Assembly (NCBI GenBank): GCA_014706295.1
Contig: JACSVZ010000013.1
Coordinates: 1,453,231 to 1,517,230 of the forward strand
Length of the DNA: 64,000 nt
Origin: Lycocorax pyrrhopterus obiensis
Lineage: Eukaryota > Chordata > Aves > Passeriformes > Paradisaeidae
Reading direction: 5' to 3'
The notes under the pieces are model-generated. The model had not been told where the DNA came from. It was given only the letters and a program-made list of their open reading frames with translations, and ran no database searches. The position numbers and the translations under genes were made by a program. This document shows positions 1 through 8,436 of this stretch, in pieces. Each line of letters opens with the position of its first letter. The first letter of the stretch is position 1.

Positions 1-1572
1 GGCTGTGAAGACACAGAGGAAGGCAATCACCTGAATTTAACCAAGAACCCCGGGATTTTCTACCAATACTGCCAATATTGGCTGGTTTTATGTAGGAAAT
101 AACATCATTCTTATTGATCTCAAAAACACATCTCCTTCCCAACCTACAAAGTGTCACAATTTACTTAAGTTGTAACGACCCAACTCACTTTTAAAAATTT
201 TATTTGAAGGTTTCACCTAAAAGCAGCTAAGATTCGTGGTTAAAAACCCATTAACTTGAGGGGCCACAAATCCAACTTTTCCAGGGTAACACAAAACTTG
301 CTCTACAATTTGGTGTGTCAAACACTTCATTCCAAAAGGAATTTTCATGTATTCCCAGCATTAGAAGCTTGGATCAGCTAAAAAGTACCAAGTGTCCTAT
401 ACCGCACATTGGAAATGCTGTAGAAAAATATCCCCAAAGTGTTAAAAAGTTGAAAGCAATTTTTTCCATGGAAAGTGTTAAGAAAATGAACCTAAAAATT
501 CCTGGAAGGGCATTCTCTCCTCATTATTAGATTCTCTGACTTACATAAACAGATCTATGGAAAGCCTAGGAAATTTTCCATGATTTTTTTTTTTCACACA
601 GGCACAAATTCAAAGCCTTGCTAGACCCAACTTTAAATCAGGTGATAAGTTGCATTCCTGCTGGCTCTGACAGCAAGAGAAGGAGTTTAAGATTGTGTTG
701 TCCAGTTTTGTTTTTGCATCAGAGGTTTTCATCTCCCATTAACAATTTTGGAGGAACCTAATCTGGAAGTGTCCAGGACTCTGTGTGTCCCCTGAGAGTA
801 AATAACACACAGCAGGAAAGGAAATTATAGTTATCCAGGCTTCACACGCTGTAAAAATTAAGCTTTATTAGTCCCTCCAAGCATGAAATTATTGGAAAGG
901 CCGAGATTAAACCTTACAAATGGGCACTGCTCCAAATCTTATCTCCTTCTCTCTGGAGCAACCTTTGAATTAGTGCACGTAAGGCCAGCTCTGATCCTGC
1001 GAGGGGTTCTACAGACCCTCAGCTTGGCTAAACCCAGCTGTTACAACGAATAAACCTGTCCTAACTAATCAGCTTCTGCTGCTCACCCTCCTTCCCCCTG
1101 CCCGAGCAGCCCTCACAGTGCTGCCCACCCCACCTTGCCCTGGCACCCCCTTCCCAGCAGGAAGCCAAGGAAGTTTCACCCAGGAAAGGTTTGAGTACAC
1201 AGATCACATGGAAACAAACTGAAATAAACAGAATAAAAAAAAAGATCCAGCTGTGTCTGAGCCTGTTCAAGGCTCGTAGGCTGGGGCTTGTCCAGGCCTG
1301 TGCACACAGGGACTCACAAGAACAGCAGCCACTGTGGCCATGACTATCAAACCAAAATCATGTTCATCTCCTGTGCTAATACACCAGCAGAAACCCCAAA
1401 CCAAATGATTAAAATAACAATATTTGGAGCCTGACAGTTCTCTCCTATTGGTTTTGGAGGAGGAACCCAGAACTGCACCGGGGAGGGGGCAGAGAAGCAG
1501 CTGTGAGCAGAACTGTGCAAGGAATGTTGTGTGCATTTGGCCTGGCAGCCGATTCCCAAATCCCACACGTAC
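1..1572 (-). other. PDE4B intron downstream of the LR1 exon (partial)
   Basis: Intron sequence following the donor at 1572. It is AT-rich at the window edge and moderately GC-rich near 1080-1160. No CR1, SINE or tandem repeat is recognisable. I looked on the minus strand for the UCR2 exon and for a short-form PDE4B first exon and saw neither. Open frames here are short and unlike known proteins. Confidence 0.7.
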
Positions 1573-1622
1573 CTTGCAGGTTCACTCTGGAGACAGGTGG
1601 CTGACTCGTGGCTGGAGATCTC
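1573..1622 (-). CDS. PDE4B: PDE4B 50-bp exon, linker LR1 before UCR2
   Basis: Encodes RSPATSQPPVSRVNLQ in frame with the AA left by the preceding exon (AA plus G gives Lys). It ends with a single G before the donor GTACGT, which would open the Glu codon of the UCR2 start (EESYQ in PDE4B). The acceptor CTAG ends at 1623, preceded by a TC-rich run on the minus strand. SQPPVSRVN is diagnostic of PDE4B. From memory the human linker has RSPAASQPP and VNPQ, so this copy carries A-to-T and P-to-L changes in a poorly constrained linker. The UCR2 exon was looked for between 1 and 1572 and not seen, so it should lie outside the window. Confidence 0.95.
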
Positions 1623-1972
1623 CTAGGAGGGATAAAGAATACTCTGTCAGTAGGTAGGATTTTATCCTTCCAAACCCTGCCAGCTCCCTCAGTCAAAAAT
1701 CCTTTTTCATTCTCCCAGAGAAACCCAAACACTTCACAATGATTTGCTGAGCAGTACTGATCGATGTGTTAGGAAAAGCCAGAGATGGCTGTTCCCTGCC
1801 TGTCCCACGAGCTGGAAATGAGGAGAAATGTGCCACCATCCCATGCTGCCTTTGCAACTTTCTGCTCAAAATCTGCCGGAAGACAGCAAGGGCCAGGCTC
1901 TGGTGGCTCCCCCATGGTCAAGGCCTTTTCCCATAAAGCTTTTCCCTACAGAGTCTGGAATGGACCCTGAAG

Positions 1973-1980
1973 TGACGTCA
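1973..1980. promoter_or_regulatory. Full palindromic cAMP response element (TGACGTCA)
   Basis: Exact 8-bp CRE consensus inside the PDE4B intron upstream of the LR1 exon. PDE4 genes are known to have internal, cAMP-inducible promoters for short isoforms, so the position is suggestive. Function is inferred; the motif alone will occur by chance roughly once in tens of kilobases. Confidence 0.45.
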
Positions 1981-2579
1981 AACTGCTGCAAGGCAGTGCC
2001 ACAGGTAAAGACAGAAATGTGTTTCTATATCCTCCAGTTAACACTGGAATTGCTCCTGAGGCGAGGAAGATGCTGCAGTCACTACTGATTAGCTCTGAAA
2101 CAGCTGAAGGACACTTTTTGGACTCTGAGCAACAATTTCAGCAGCAATTCCTGGATTTTGGAGGGGCCAAAAGCTATTTGAAAAAATTGGTTCAAGTCAA
2201 GCCAACAGGGTCTGACTGGAAAAAGGTGCAGATCCTCTCCAAATGTCAACACAGTTCCCTGTGAGACTTGCCAAACAAAACTGTTAATTTTTCAAGCTGA
2301 AACCATCATCAGAGACTTGTTTTTTAAAGGGCTTAAAAAGAGTTGACACCAAAATCAAGATACTTCAGTTTGGACAGACTGCAGTACTTCAGGCTGACCG
2401 AAAATGAAACTTTGGGCTTCTGCTTCCCTAAGAAGTTTCGGATCCATTTTAACTGAAGCCAGATTTCCCCACACTCTCCCCTCGCCAGCCTCCTTCCTAA
2501 CCCCAAATTTCAGAGTCAGCCACTGAACTGCAACATCATTATTCGTCAGCTCTCCTTTGAAGCTCGAATCAAAGCAGGC

Positions 2580-3340
2580 AGAGCGGCTCAATTGTGCTGC
2601 AATTGTAGCTCCGGGGGGTTCTTCAGAAGTGCTCCGGGAAGGCCTCGCTGCCCAGGTGAGGTCTGCGTGAAAGGCGCGCAATTCCAGCCCTGCTTCCAGC
2701 CCTCCATCCCGACTCCCGCCCCGCCGGGCTCCACAGCCTGCTCCCAGCTGGAGCCTCCCTGCGATTCAAAGGCTGTGCTGGCAGGATGTGCAGGACCCAG
2801 GCTCTCTGAAGGGTTCAGCACAGGGCACACGCGCTGGGTGCTGAATTCCCTGCAAATGTGCCCCGACCTGCCTCTGCCGAGCCTTTGAAAAGCCAAATCT
2901 TGAAATCTCTAAAAAACAGAAACTCCCCGACAGGGACATCACGCCACGGCTGCAGCACTCCCAGAACCGAGGGATCCGTGCTCCAGGGATCTCCAAACCC
3001 TGAGCTGCACAGACATGCCTTTGGGGGGGTGGGGAGGGATGAGCTGCTGTTCCGTAGGGTATTCCCCGCTCCACAGCCGGCACTGCTCCCGCCATCCTCA
3101 AATCCATGTGCTGGCCGTGCCCATCCTGTTTTCCAGGCAGCCAGGGTGCAGGATTGGAGATCTGGATTTTGACAGCACTGTCCCTTCTCAGCCACCACTG
3201 TGCTCCAGTGGACACGGCTCCCGCTGCCCGCTCCTTCCCTCCTGCCGCAGGGGATTACAAGGAGCAGGCTCCGGATGCTTTCCAACCGCGTCCTGGGCTG
3301 CAATTGCCAAACTCCGGCACTCCAAACCCATTAATCATCC
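2580..3340. other. GC-rich unique intronic stretch
   Basis: Unique sequence with raised GC and scattered CpG (for example GAAAGGCGCGCAA and CGCCCCGCCGGG around 2670-2730). It matches no repeat in the window. It contains several chance open frames on both strands. It could include an internal promoter or a silent first exon, but no TATA-like element, recognisable start or PDE4B isoform N-terminus was found. Confidence 0.3.
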
Positions 3341-3549
3341 TCTCCTCTTTTCCAATCAGGAAACTGCCTCAAGAACCCTGACATTAAAGTCCAAAAAATA
3401 TGACTGCCAGTTGTTTTTTTTTCCTCCGGGCCTTAACATTCATATTTTCCAGCAAATATGTGGGACAGCATCCTTTTTTTCCTTGCTTGGGCCAGGAGGG
3501 GTGGAGGAGGAGGAGGAAAAAGAGAGGAGGGGAGGGGTTAAAGAAAAGC

Positions 3550-4010
3550 TGAGATTCTCATGATCCTCAGAGCAGAAGTTTAAGTACAATATCACATATC
3601 ATGAGACAGATGATAAAGTCATGAGCTGGCAGCATGGCTGTAACCCAGCAGAGCTCTTTGGAAACTGTGCGGGAAGCTCCGCGGCACCTGGAAGCACATT
3701 CTGCCACAGACTGGGATGTTTGGCATGGGATGGCTTAAAAATTTAATGACTTTTACTTTGGCCGGGCAAACAACTTTATACCTCAATCAAATCTGGGAAT
3801 GTTTTCCAAAGGACACTGTAAGATGCCTGTGTGTCCTACAGGTTACGCCCTCGCTTCCTTCCGGCCCTGTCCAGTTTCAGATTCCTCATTAGGAACTGCC
3901 GAAATGCCCGAGCTGTCCAAAAAAGCAAAGTTTAAAAAAAAGGAATATTTATGCCATCTGGTTTTTCATTAACCTCCATCTTGGAATGCGGCAGTTCCTT
4001 CCCATCAAAA
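3550..4010. other. Unique non-coding stretch, possible conserved element
   Basis: Repeat-free intronic sequence of balanced composition with TTTAATGACTTTTAC, CCTCATTAGGAACTG and TTTTTCATTAACC. Such AT-motif-rich unique islands are often conserved in bird introns, but conservation cannot be seen from one genome. Confidence 0.25.
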
Positions 4011-4654
4011 TTTGACAATGGGAATCAACAGGAGGAAAACTTCACGCCTGGATAAAATGCCGGGCTTTATGTAAAATAAAGATTGTGAGCTCGTGGTGGG
4101 CACCAGGTGATGCCCCTCACGCCTGCAGCGTGTAGCGAGCCCATGATATCCCACTGGAATGCATCCCTGCACCTCATCCTTCCCTTCTAGAGCCAGTGGG
4201 ACGCTTGGAGCGAGCAGCGCCTGCAAGTCCCAGGGTGGGATCAGTGGGATGGGTGGGTGCACACCAGACCTCGCCAGGAATGAATGATGTTGGTTTGAGG
4301 CAAAACAGCTCTCCTGGGGCAAAGCAGGCCAGAGGATGACGATGGCTGGCTCAGTATAAACAGCCAAGGGGAAGCGGTGGTTCCAGACAAAGGCGTAAAA
4401 AGGAGTTTGTTTGGTTTCTCCTGTTCAGCAGGTAGAAAAAACAACATCCTCCTCCTGAGTGCATCACCTTCCTCATTCAGAGCAATCAGTGTCAAAGGAA
4501 GTGATGTGCGATTCAGTTCTCTGGTCAGTCCCTTTAGAGTCGAGCTCCAGGATGCTGCTGCCGGTCCTGCCGGGAAATCCTTGTTGTCCCCAGAGCCTCA
4601 TGCTTGGGGTGCCCCCCTTGGCATCTGCCCTTTGGCCATGAAAACTCAAATGAG

Positions 4655-4787
4655 ATTGGCTGAGCTGGGTAGAGCCTGGTGCTGATAACACCAAGGTTGT
4701 GGGTTTGATCCCTGTATGGGCCATTCAGTTAAGAGTTGGACTTGATTCTGCTGGATCCCTTCCAACTAGGACAATTCTGGGATTATT
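4655..4787 (+). mobile_element. tRNA-Ile-derived SINE with CR1-like tail (TguSINE1-like)
   Basis: The head reads as a decayed tRNA-Ile. There is an A-box region GGCTGAGCTGGGTAGAG, then a 7-base anticodon loop CTGATAA with anticodon GAT inside a GGTG/CACC-type stem. The B box is GGTTTGATCC and the head ends ATGGGCCA. After a short spacer the tail reads GAGTTGGACTTGATTCTG then TCCCTTCCAACTAGG and an ATTCTGGGATT end, the same 3' end as CR1 elements, so it would be mobilised by CR1 reverse transcriptase. Zebra finch TguSINE1 has this architecture (known). Family assignment is by recognition, without a database check. Confidence 0.85.
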
Positions 4788-4904
4788 ATTGCTCTGTGAA
4801 GCAGTGGTGGAAATGCAGGGCAGGACCATGGCTTGACTGAACAGAGATGATGCCTCTGCTCTGAGCTGGGCACCTGTGGAACGCCTGGGACAGCCAAGAC
4901 GGCA

Positions 4905-5345
4905 ACGTGATGAAGATCACGGAATTGTTTAGGTTGGCAGAGACCTCTGAGATCATCAAGTCCAATCCAACACTGCCAGGGCCACCACTGACCCATGTCC
5001 CCAAGTGCCACATTCACACGGCTTTGAAATCCTGCCAGGGATGGGGACTCCACCACTGCCCTGGGCAGTTGTGCCAGGGATGGACAGCCCTTTCAAGGAA
5101 GAAACTCTTCCTGATATTCAAATAAACCACCTCTGGTGCAGCCTGGGGCCGTTTCCTCTCATTCTGTCCCTGTTTCCTGGGACCAGAGTCCAACTCCCTC
5201 CTGGGTGCCCCCTCCTGTCAGGGAGTTGTGCAGAGCCACAAGGTCCCCCCTGAGACTCCTTTTCTCCAGGCTGAGCCCCTTTCCCAGCTCCCTCAGCCGC
5301 TCCTGGGGCTCCAGACCCTTCCCCAGATCCGTTCCCTTCTCACTC
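4905..5345 (-). mobile_element. CR1 LINE 3' fragment, older type
   Basis: The plus strand shows the reverse complement of a CR1 3' end. It begins GGAATTGTTTAGGTTGGCAG, passes CACTGCCCTGGGCAG and CTTCCTGATATTCAAA, and continues into TTTCTCCAGGCTGAGCCCC and CCTCAGCCGCTCCTGG. It matches the copy at 39020-39395 better than the abundant young type, so it is a different subfamily. Truncated at its 5' end as CR1 usually is. Confidence 0.85.
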
Positions 5346-5479
5346 TCCAACCCCTCAATGTTTTGTAGGGTTTTTTTTTTTTTTTTCTGGCGCAGGGCCC
5401 CACACTGCCCCCATGATTCACAGTGGACGTTGCACAAGCCGAAACACATCACTCGCTCCTCAGGGAGGACCTGAGGGCT

Positions 5480-5680
5480 GAGGGGATGAGGGGAGAAGGG
5501 GACGAGGGGACGAAGGGCTGAGGGGACGGACGCCATGAGGGGAGAGGAGATGGCGCCCCCTGGCGTCGCGCGCGAACCGCGGTGGAGCCGTGGGGCCATG
5601 GCGGAGCCTGAGGCACCGCGGCCGCGGCTCCCCGGCCCCCGCCGCCCCCGCTCAGCCCCCGCCGGCTCCTCTTGTGTACG
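5480..5680. promoter_or_regulatory. CpG-rich block abutting the 71-bp exon, with GAGGGGA repeats
   Basis: From 5480 the plus strand carries irregular GAGGGGA/GACGAGGGG repeats. These pass into dense CpG sequence (GTCGCGCGCGAACCGCGG, CACCGCGGCCGCGG) ending about 30 bp from the donor of the PDE4B 71-bp exon. A YY1-like CCATGGCGG sits at about 5596-5604. This could be a small CpG island or insulator; no transcript start can be proved from sequence. Confidence 0.4.
5552..5568 (-). promoter_or_regulatory. CTCF-like binding motif
   Basis: The minus strand reads CGACGCCAGGGGGCGCC, which contains the CTCF core CCAGGGGGCGC. The orientation is co-directional with PDE4B. It sits in the CpG-rich block next to a coding exon. 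The motif match is strong by eye; occupancy is inferred. Confidence 0.5.
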
Positions 5681-5706
5681 AAAGGAGCTTAAAAAGCCAG
5701 GCTTAC

Positions 5707-5777
5707 TTGTTGGAGGTGCCGTGTAAATTGGTGAGGAGCGTGAAGTTGTTCCTCACGCTTCTTAGGCTGGCCAGCAC
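5707..5777 (-). CDS. PDE4B: PDE4B 71-bp exon, end of UCR1 and start of linker LR1
   Basis: Encodes VLASLRSVRNNFTLL followed by TNLHGTSN and the first two bases of a Lys codon, 23 codons plus two bases. LASLRSVRNNF closes UCR1, the module that binds UCR2 and controls dimerisation and catalytic gating in long PDE4 isoforms (family knowledge). LTNLHGTSNK is the PDE4B-type start of linker LR1; PDE4D and PDE4A have clearly different words here. The acceptor is CCCTCAG ending at 5778 and the donor is GTAAGC starting at 5706. The intron separating it from the 37-bp exon runs 5778-5864 (87 bp). Immediately downstream in the transcript is a CpG-rich block with a CTCF-like motif. Confidence 0.96.
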
Positions 5778-5864
5778 CTGAGGGAGACAAAACCGCAGGC
5801 ATCACCTTCTCTGCTTTAGTGCTTTATAAAAACTATTTTAGAGGCCAAGATGCCACCAACTCAC
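5778..5864 (-). other. 87-bp PDE4B intron
   Basis: Very short intron between the 37-bp and 71-bp exons, with donor GTGAGT and acceptor CCCTCAG. It has just enough room for a branch point and a pyrimidine tract. Confidence 0.93.
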
Positions 5865-5901
5865 CTGGGCGAAAGGTGTGACAATCAGGTCATCGCCATG
5901 C
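5865..5901 (-). CDS. PDE4B: PDE4B 37-bp micro-exon within UCR1
   Basis: A 37-bp exon encoding HGDDLIVTPFAQ, an almost invariant UCR1 stretch in PDE4 enzymes. Its first base G completes the Gln codon left open (CA) by the 7720-7914 exon. It ends in a whole CAG codon before the donor GTGAGT. The acceptor is a pyrimidine-rich run ending in TTAG at 5903-5902. Exact phase agreement on both sides makes the call firm although it is far too short to find as an open frame. A 23-bp inverted repeat lies about 220 bp upstream in the pre-mRNA. The next intron is only 87 bp, so this exon and the following one probably splice by intron definition (inference). Confidence 0.96.
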
Positions 5902-6122
5902 CTAAGGAAAAACGGAGAAAATGTATAAATTTCTGTATAAATTTACCTTCAAACAGCAAAATTCACCTCAGGGAACGAGCGTTTTCCCGACGGGGTTTTC
6001 CTCACGAACGAACCCACGCAGCATTTAGTTAACACCACATAAAAACTTGTTCCTAATGGAAAGGTCACTGTGTATATCCAAAACAACTGGCGGGAGCGAG
6101 CGTTAGGACCGGGAAGGCCAGG

Positions 6123-6234
6123 CAATAAAAGCCAGGAAATTCAAAAGTTAAGGCTCACGCTTGCACCGCGGTGGAAAAAAACCAACCGTAGTGGTGCGGG
6201 GAAAGGTCACCTTTGAATTTCCTGGCTTTTGTTG
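6123..6234. repeat. 23-bp inverted repeat with 66-nt loop
   Basis: The left arm at 6123-6145 contains AAAAGCCAGGAAATTCAAA. The right arm at 6212-6234 is its reverse complement over 23 positions, with one G-T type mismatch at 6126/6231. The loop is GC-rich (TTGCACCGCGGTGG). It belongs to no repeat family I know. In the PDE4B pre-mRNA it would form a stable hairpin upstream of the 37-bp exon. Confidence 0.8.
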
Positions 6235-6440
6235 ATCTCTGTCGCAGTCTTTAATCTTGTTCAGACGCCGGGTTTTGTCCGGCTGTTTTCATCATGGAAG
6301 GTTTGAGCAGAAGTTCTGAGCAAAATACACCATTGCCAGCAATAAGAGAGAATTTTTGTTTTTTTTTTTTGGTATTATATATGGTACTTGTGCGTGTATG
6401 GAAAATCCTTTATGATTTACCTAACTGAGAGATGGCAGGG

Positions 6441-6752
6441 TATAAATCATCGAATGGTTGGGGTTGGAAGGGAACTTAAACCCCATCCAGTCCCACCCCC
6501 TGCCATGGGCTACCTTCCACTGTCCCAGGGTGATCCAAGCCCTGTCCAGCCTGGCCTTGGACACCGCCAGGGATCCAGGGGCAGCCACAGCTTCTCGGGG
6601 CACCCTGTGCCAGGGCCTCACCTCCCTCTCAGCCAAGAATTCCTTCCCAATATCCCAATTATCCCTCTGGCAGTGGGAAGCCATTCCCCCTTGTCCTGTC
6701 CCTCCATTCCTTGTCCCCAGTCCCTCTCCAGCTCTTTTGGAGCCCCTTTAGG
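6441..6752 (-). mobile_element. CR1 LINE 3' fragment
   Basis: Reverse complement of the common CR1 3' end. It shows GAATGGTTGGGGTTGG, CTGCCATGGGCTACCTTCC, GATCCAGGGGCAGCC and ATTCCTTCCCAATATCCC, ending near TGGAGCCCCTTTAGG. More diverged than the young copies, for example CATGGGCTACC where they have CATGGGCAGGGACACC. Confidence 0.9.
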
Positions 6753-7719
6753 CACTCTTAGGAGCAATGTTGTAGACAATTCTATTATTAATCCCATAAT
6801 TAATAACAGGATGCACTAAGCAGGGGCAGAGCCGGCTCCAGGCTGCCACAGGACCCTTTGGAGAGCTGTTCCTTCAAAGAGGAATTGTCCCTGCTGTGCT
6901 GCCACAGAGCTCATCCCCTTGTCCTGCCTCGGGTATCAGTGCTATTAAGTCCACAACTTAATTAAAATTGTCTCCACGCTGACGGAGATTCTCTCCCAAG
7001 TGCTAACAGAGCCTCGATGCCCACAGTGGATGGACACTTCAGCTGCAGAGAGCCATGAATTTGGGGGAAATTATGGGATTCCCCCACCCCAGCACACTGC
7101 CGGGAATCGTTACAACCCACCGTTTACACCAAACACTATTTGCATAGTTTGAAGTGGTTCCTTCAATAAATATTTACTCCATTTTAACTCGCAGCAGGGA
7201 TATTTTCTTGCCAAATTCTCATGGATCTGGCTAATATTCAGGTTTCCATGCCGTGACAAAACTTTCCCAACAGTTCAACTTCTTTTTATGAGCACTTTTT
7301 TAATAGCTTAATGGCCACTTTAAACTGTGCCTTTCAAAATAAAGGGCTGGGAATCCAGGACTCTCTGTGGCTATTGAACCTCTCGAGCTCAGCCATCTGT
7401 CTCCGCTCGTTTTCCACTCGGTTCTAGGGAACAGCCCCCAGAACAGGATGGAGAACAGCAATCCTGTAAATAACAGTACAGCACAACTTCTCTATTATTC
7501 CAGGATACGGCTTTGAAAGCTCTTCTGCTAAATTCTGGAGAAAATGGGAATATTTGAAGGATGGGATGGGAGAGGATGTTGGATCAGCACCTGCTTTGTG
7601 CATTCCAGCTACGAAATGTGTGTGTACCACCCATAAGCTCTTCTTAACAGAGCTCTGAGGATGAGAGCAGCACGGAAAGCTTTTGGAGAGTGTAAAATAT
7701 GAGCTGAATTGATGCTTAC

Positions 7720-7914
7720 TGTTCACTGGGGAGAGAGGAGTTCCTGGACATGGTCTTTGGTGAGAGGTCATAGTCGCTGTCGGATCTGTACAGGAACGAC
7801 TCGCGGCGCTGGCTGTGGCCCGGGAACGTCGTGTGCAGGACGAGTCCCGACGAGGAGCTGGCCTGCGGGTCCAGCGGGCTGCGCCCTGGGGACGGGCCAT
7901 TTTCCACATCGAAG
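7720..7914 (-). CDS. PDE4B: PDE4B internal exon, first common exon of UCR1
   Basis: Part of cAMP-specific phosphodiesterase 4B, a cytosolic and scaffold-bound enzyme that hydrolyses cAMP to 5'-AMP. The minus strand reads Phe-Asp-Val-Glu-Asn-Gly at the start and ends in NSSLPSEQ. In between is the PKA motif RRESF followed by [13 protein letters not shown], the hallmark of UCR1. The acceptor CAG lies at 7917-7915. The first exon base completes the codon of the preceding Cys seen in known long isoforms. The exon ends with CA of a Gln codon before the donor GTAAGC at 7719, giving 195 bp with one leading base, 64 codons and two trailing bases. The wording [15 protein letters not shown] and FPGHSQ favours PDE4B over the 4A, 4C and 4D paralogues. 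Compared with the human protein as I remember it, it differs at a few positions such as SSSG and TTF. Phosphorylation of the RRES serine by PKA activates long PDE4 forms (family knowledge). The next exon is 1818 bp downstream. Confidence 0.96.
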
Positions 7915-8200
7915 CTGCGAACGGAACACAGACTGCGTGTCACACGTCTGCCACAGGAGGGCTTTCAGGGCATGTGTCACCTCAGCGCGGCTCACACCGT
8001 GTCACCGGCCTGCGGTCACCGGCCCGCCGTCACCGGAGCCGCCCGCTGGCACGCTTCTCTTGTGTGCAAGCGGGGCTCTGCGTGACCGTAAACATTCACC
8101 CCGAGGCTCCTGTCCTGACTGCCTCCTCACGCTGCCTTCAGCGTCAATTTCTCCCAGCTCAGCACAGCTCTCAGCATGACCACACAGCAGCTGAAGAGGG
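7915..8200 (-). other. PDE4B upstream intron, CpG-bearing start
   Basis: The 285 bp upstream of the UCR1 acceptor is unique and moderately CpG-rich. It includes the 14-bp tandem repeat at 8001-8043. No exon was recognised. The rest of the window to 64000 is taken to be the same intron, because no other gene is recognisable. Confidence 0.6.
8001..8043. repeat. 14-bp tandem repeat, three copies
   Basis: Three successive GTCACCGG-starting units at 8001, 8015 and 8029. Each unit carries a GGTCA-like nuclear-receptor half site; that reading is speculative. Confidence 0.6.
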
Positions 8201-8436
8201 CAGGGATGGATTAGAGATGACGGAGAAATTCTTCCCTGTGAGGGTGGGGAGGCCCTGGCACAGGGTGCCCAGAGAAGCTGTGGCTGCCTCATCCCTGGGA
8301 GTGCCCAAGGCCAGGTTGGCTGGGGCTTGGAGCACCCTGGGATAGTGGAAAGTGTCCCTGCCCATGGCAGGGGCTGGAATGGGATGGGCTTTAAGCTCCC
8401 TCCCAACCCAAACCATTCCAGGATTCCATGGTTCTA
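8201..8436 (+). mobile_element. CR1 LINE 3' fragment
   Basis: Sense-strand CR1 3' end containing ATTCTTCCCTGTGAGGGTG, GCACAGGGTGCCCAGAG and CTGCCCATGGCAGGGG, ending in AACCATTCCAGGATTCC. Confidence 0.9.

Larger units (their letters stand above)
1623..5706 (-). other. PDE4B intron, 4084 bp
   Basis: Lies between the 71-bp and 50-bp exons. It holds a consensus CRE at 1973-1980, a GC-rich unique stretch at about 2580-3340, a purine-rich GA tract at about 3498-3545, a unique non-repetitive stretch at 3550-4010, a SINE at 4655-4787, a CR1 copy at 4905-5345 and a CpG-rich block at 5480-5680. No exon was recognised inside it. Confidence 0.85.
5902..7719 (-). other. PDE4B intron, 1818 bp
   Basis: Lies between the 195-bp and 37-bp exons. 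It holds the inverted repeat at 6123-6234, a CR1 copy at 6441-6752, and otherwise unique AT-rich sequence from 6753 to 7719 in which I see no exon or repeat. Confidence 0.9.

Noticed and set aside
1..1572. UCR2 exon or short-isoform (PDE4B2-type) first exon
   Set aside because: Looked for on the minus strand by remembered protein wording and not found.
4655..4730. Functional tRNA-Ile gene
   Set aside because: Stems are decayed, and the sequence continues directly into a CR1-type tail, so it is a SINE.
5535..5726. Plus-strand gene starting in the CpG-rich block (ATG in good context at 5598)
   Set aside because: The frame is 63 codons of GC-driven Pro/Arg sequence and overlaps the antisense PDE4B exon. 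No family resemblance.
7424..7909. 161-codon minus-strand frame over the UCR1 exon
   Set aside because: It is the wrong frame; the true UCR1 reading is the frame with RRESF.
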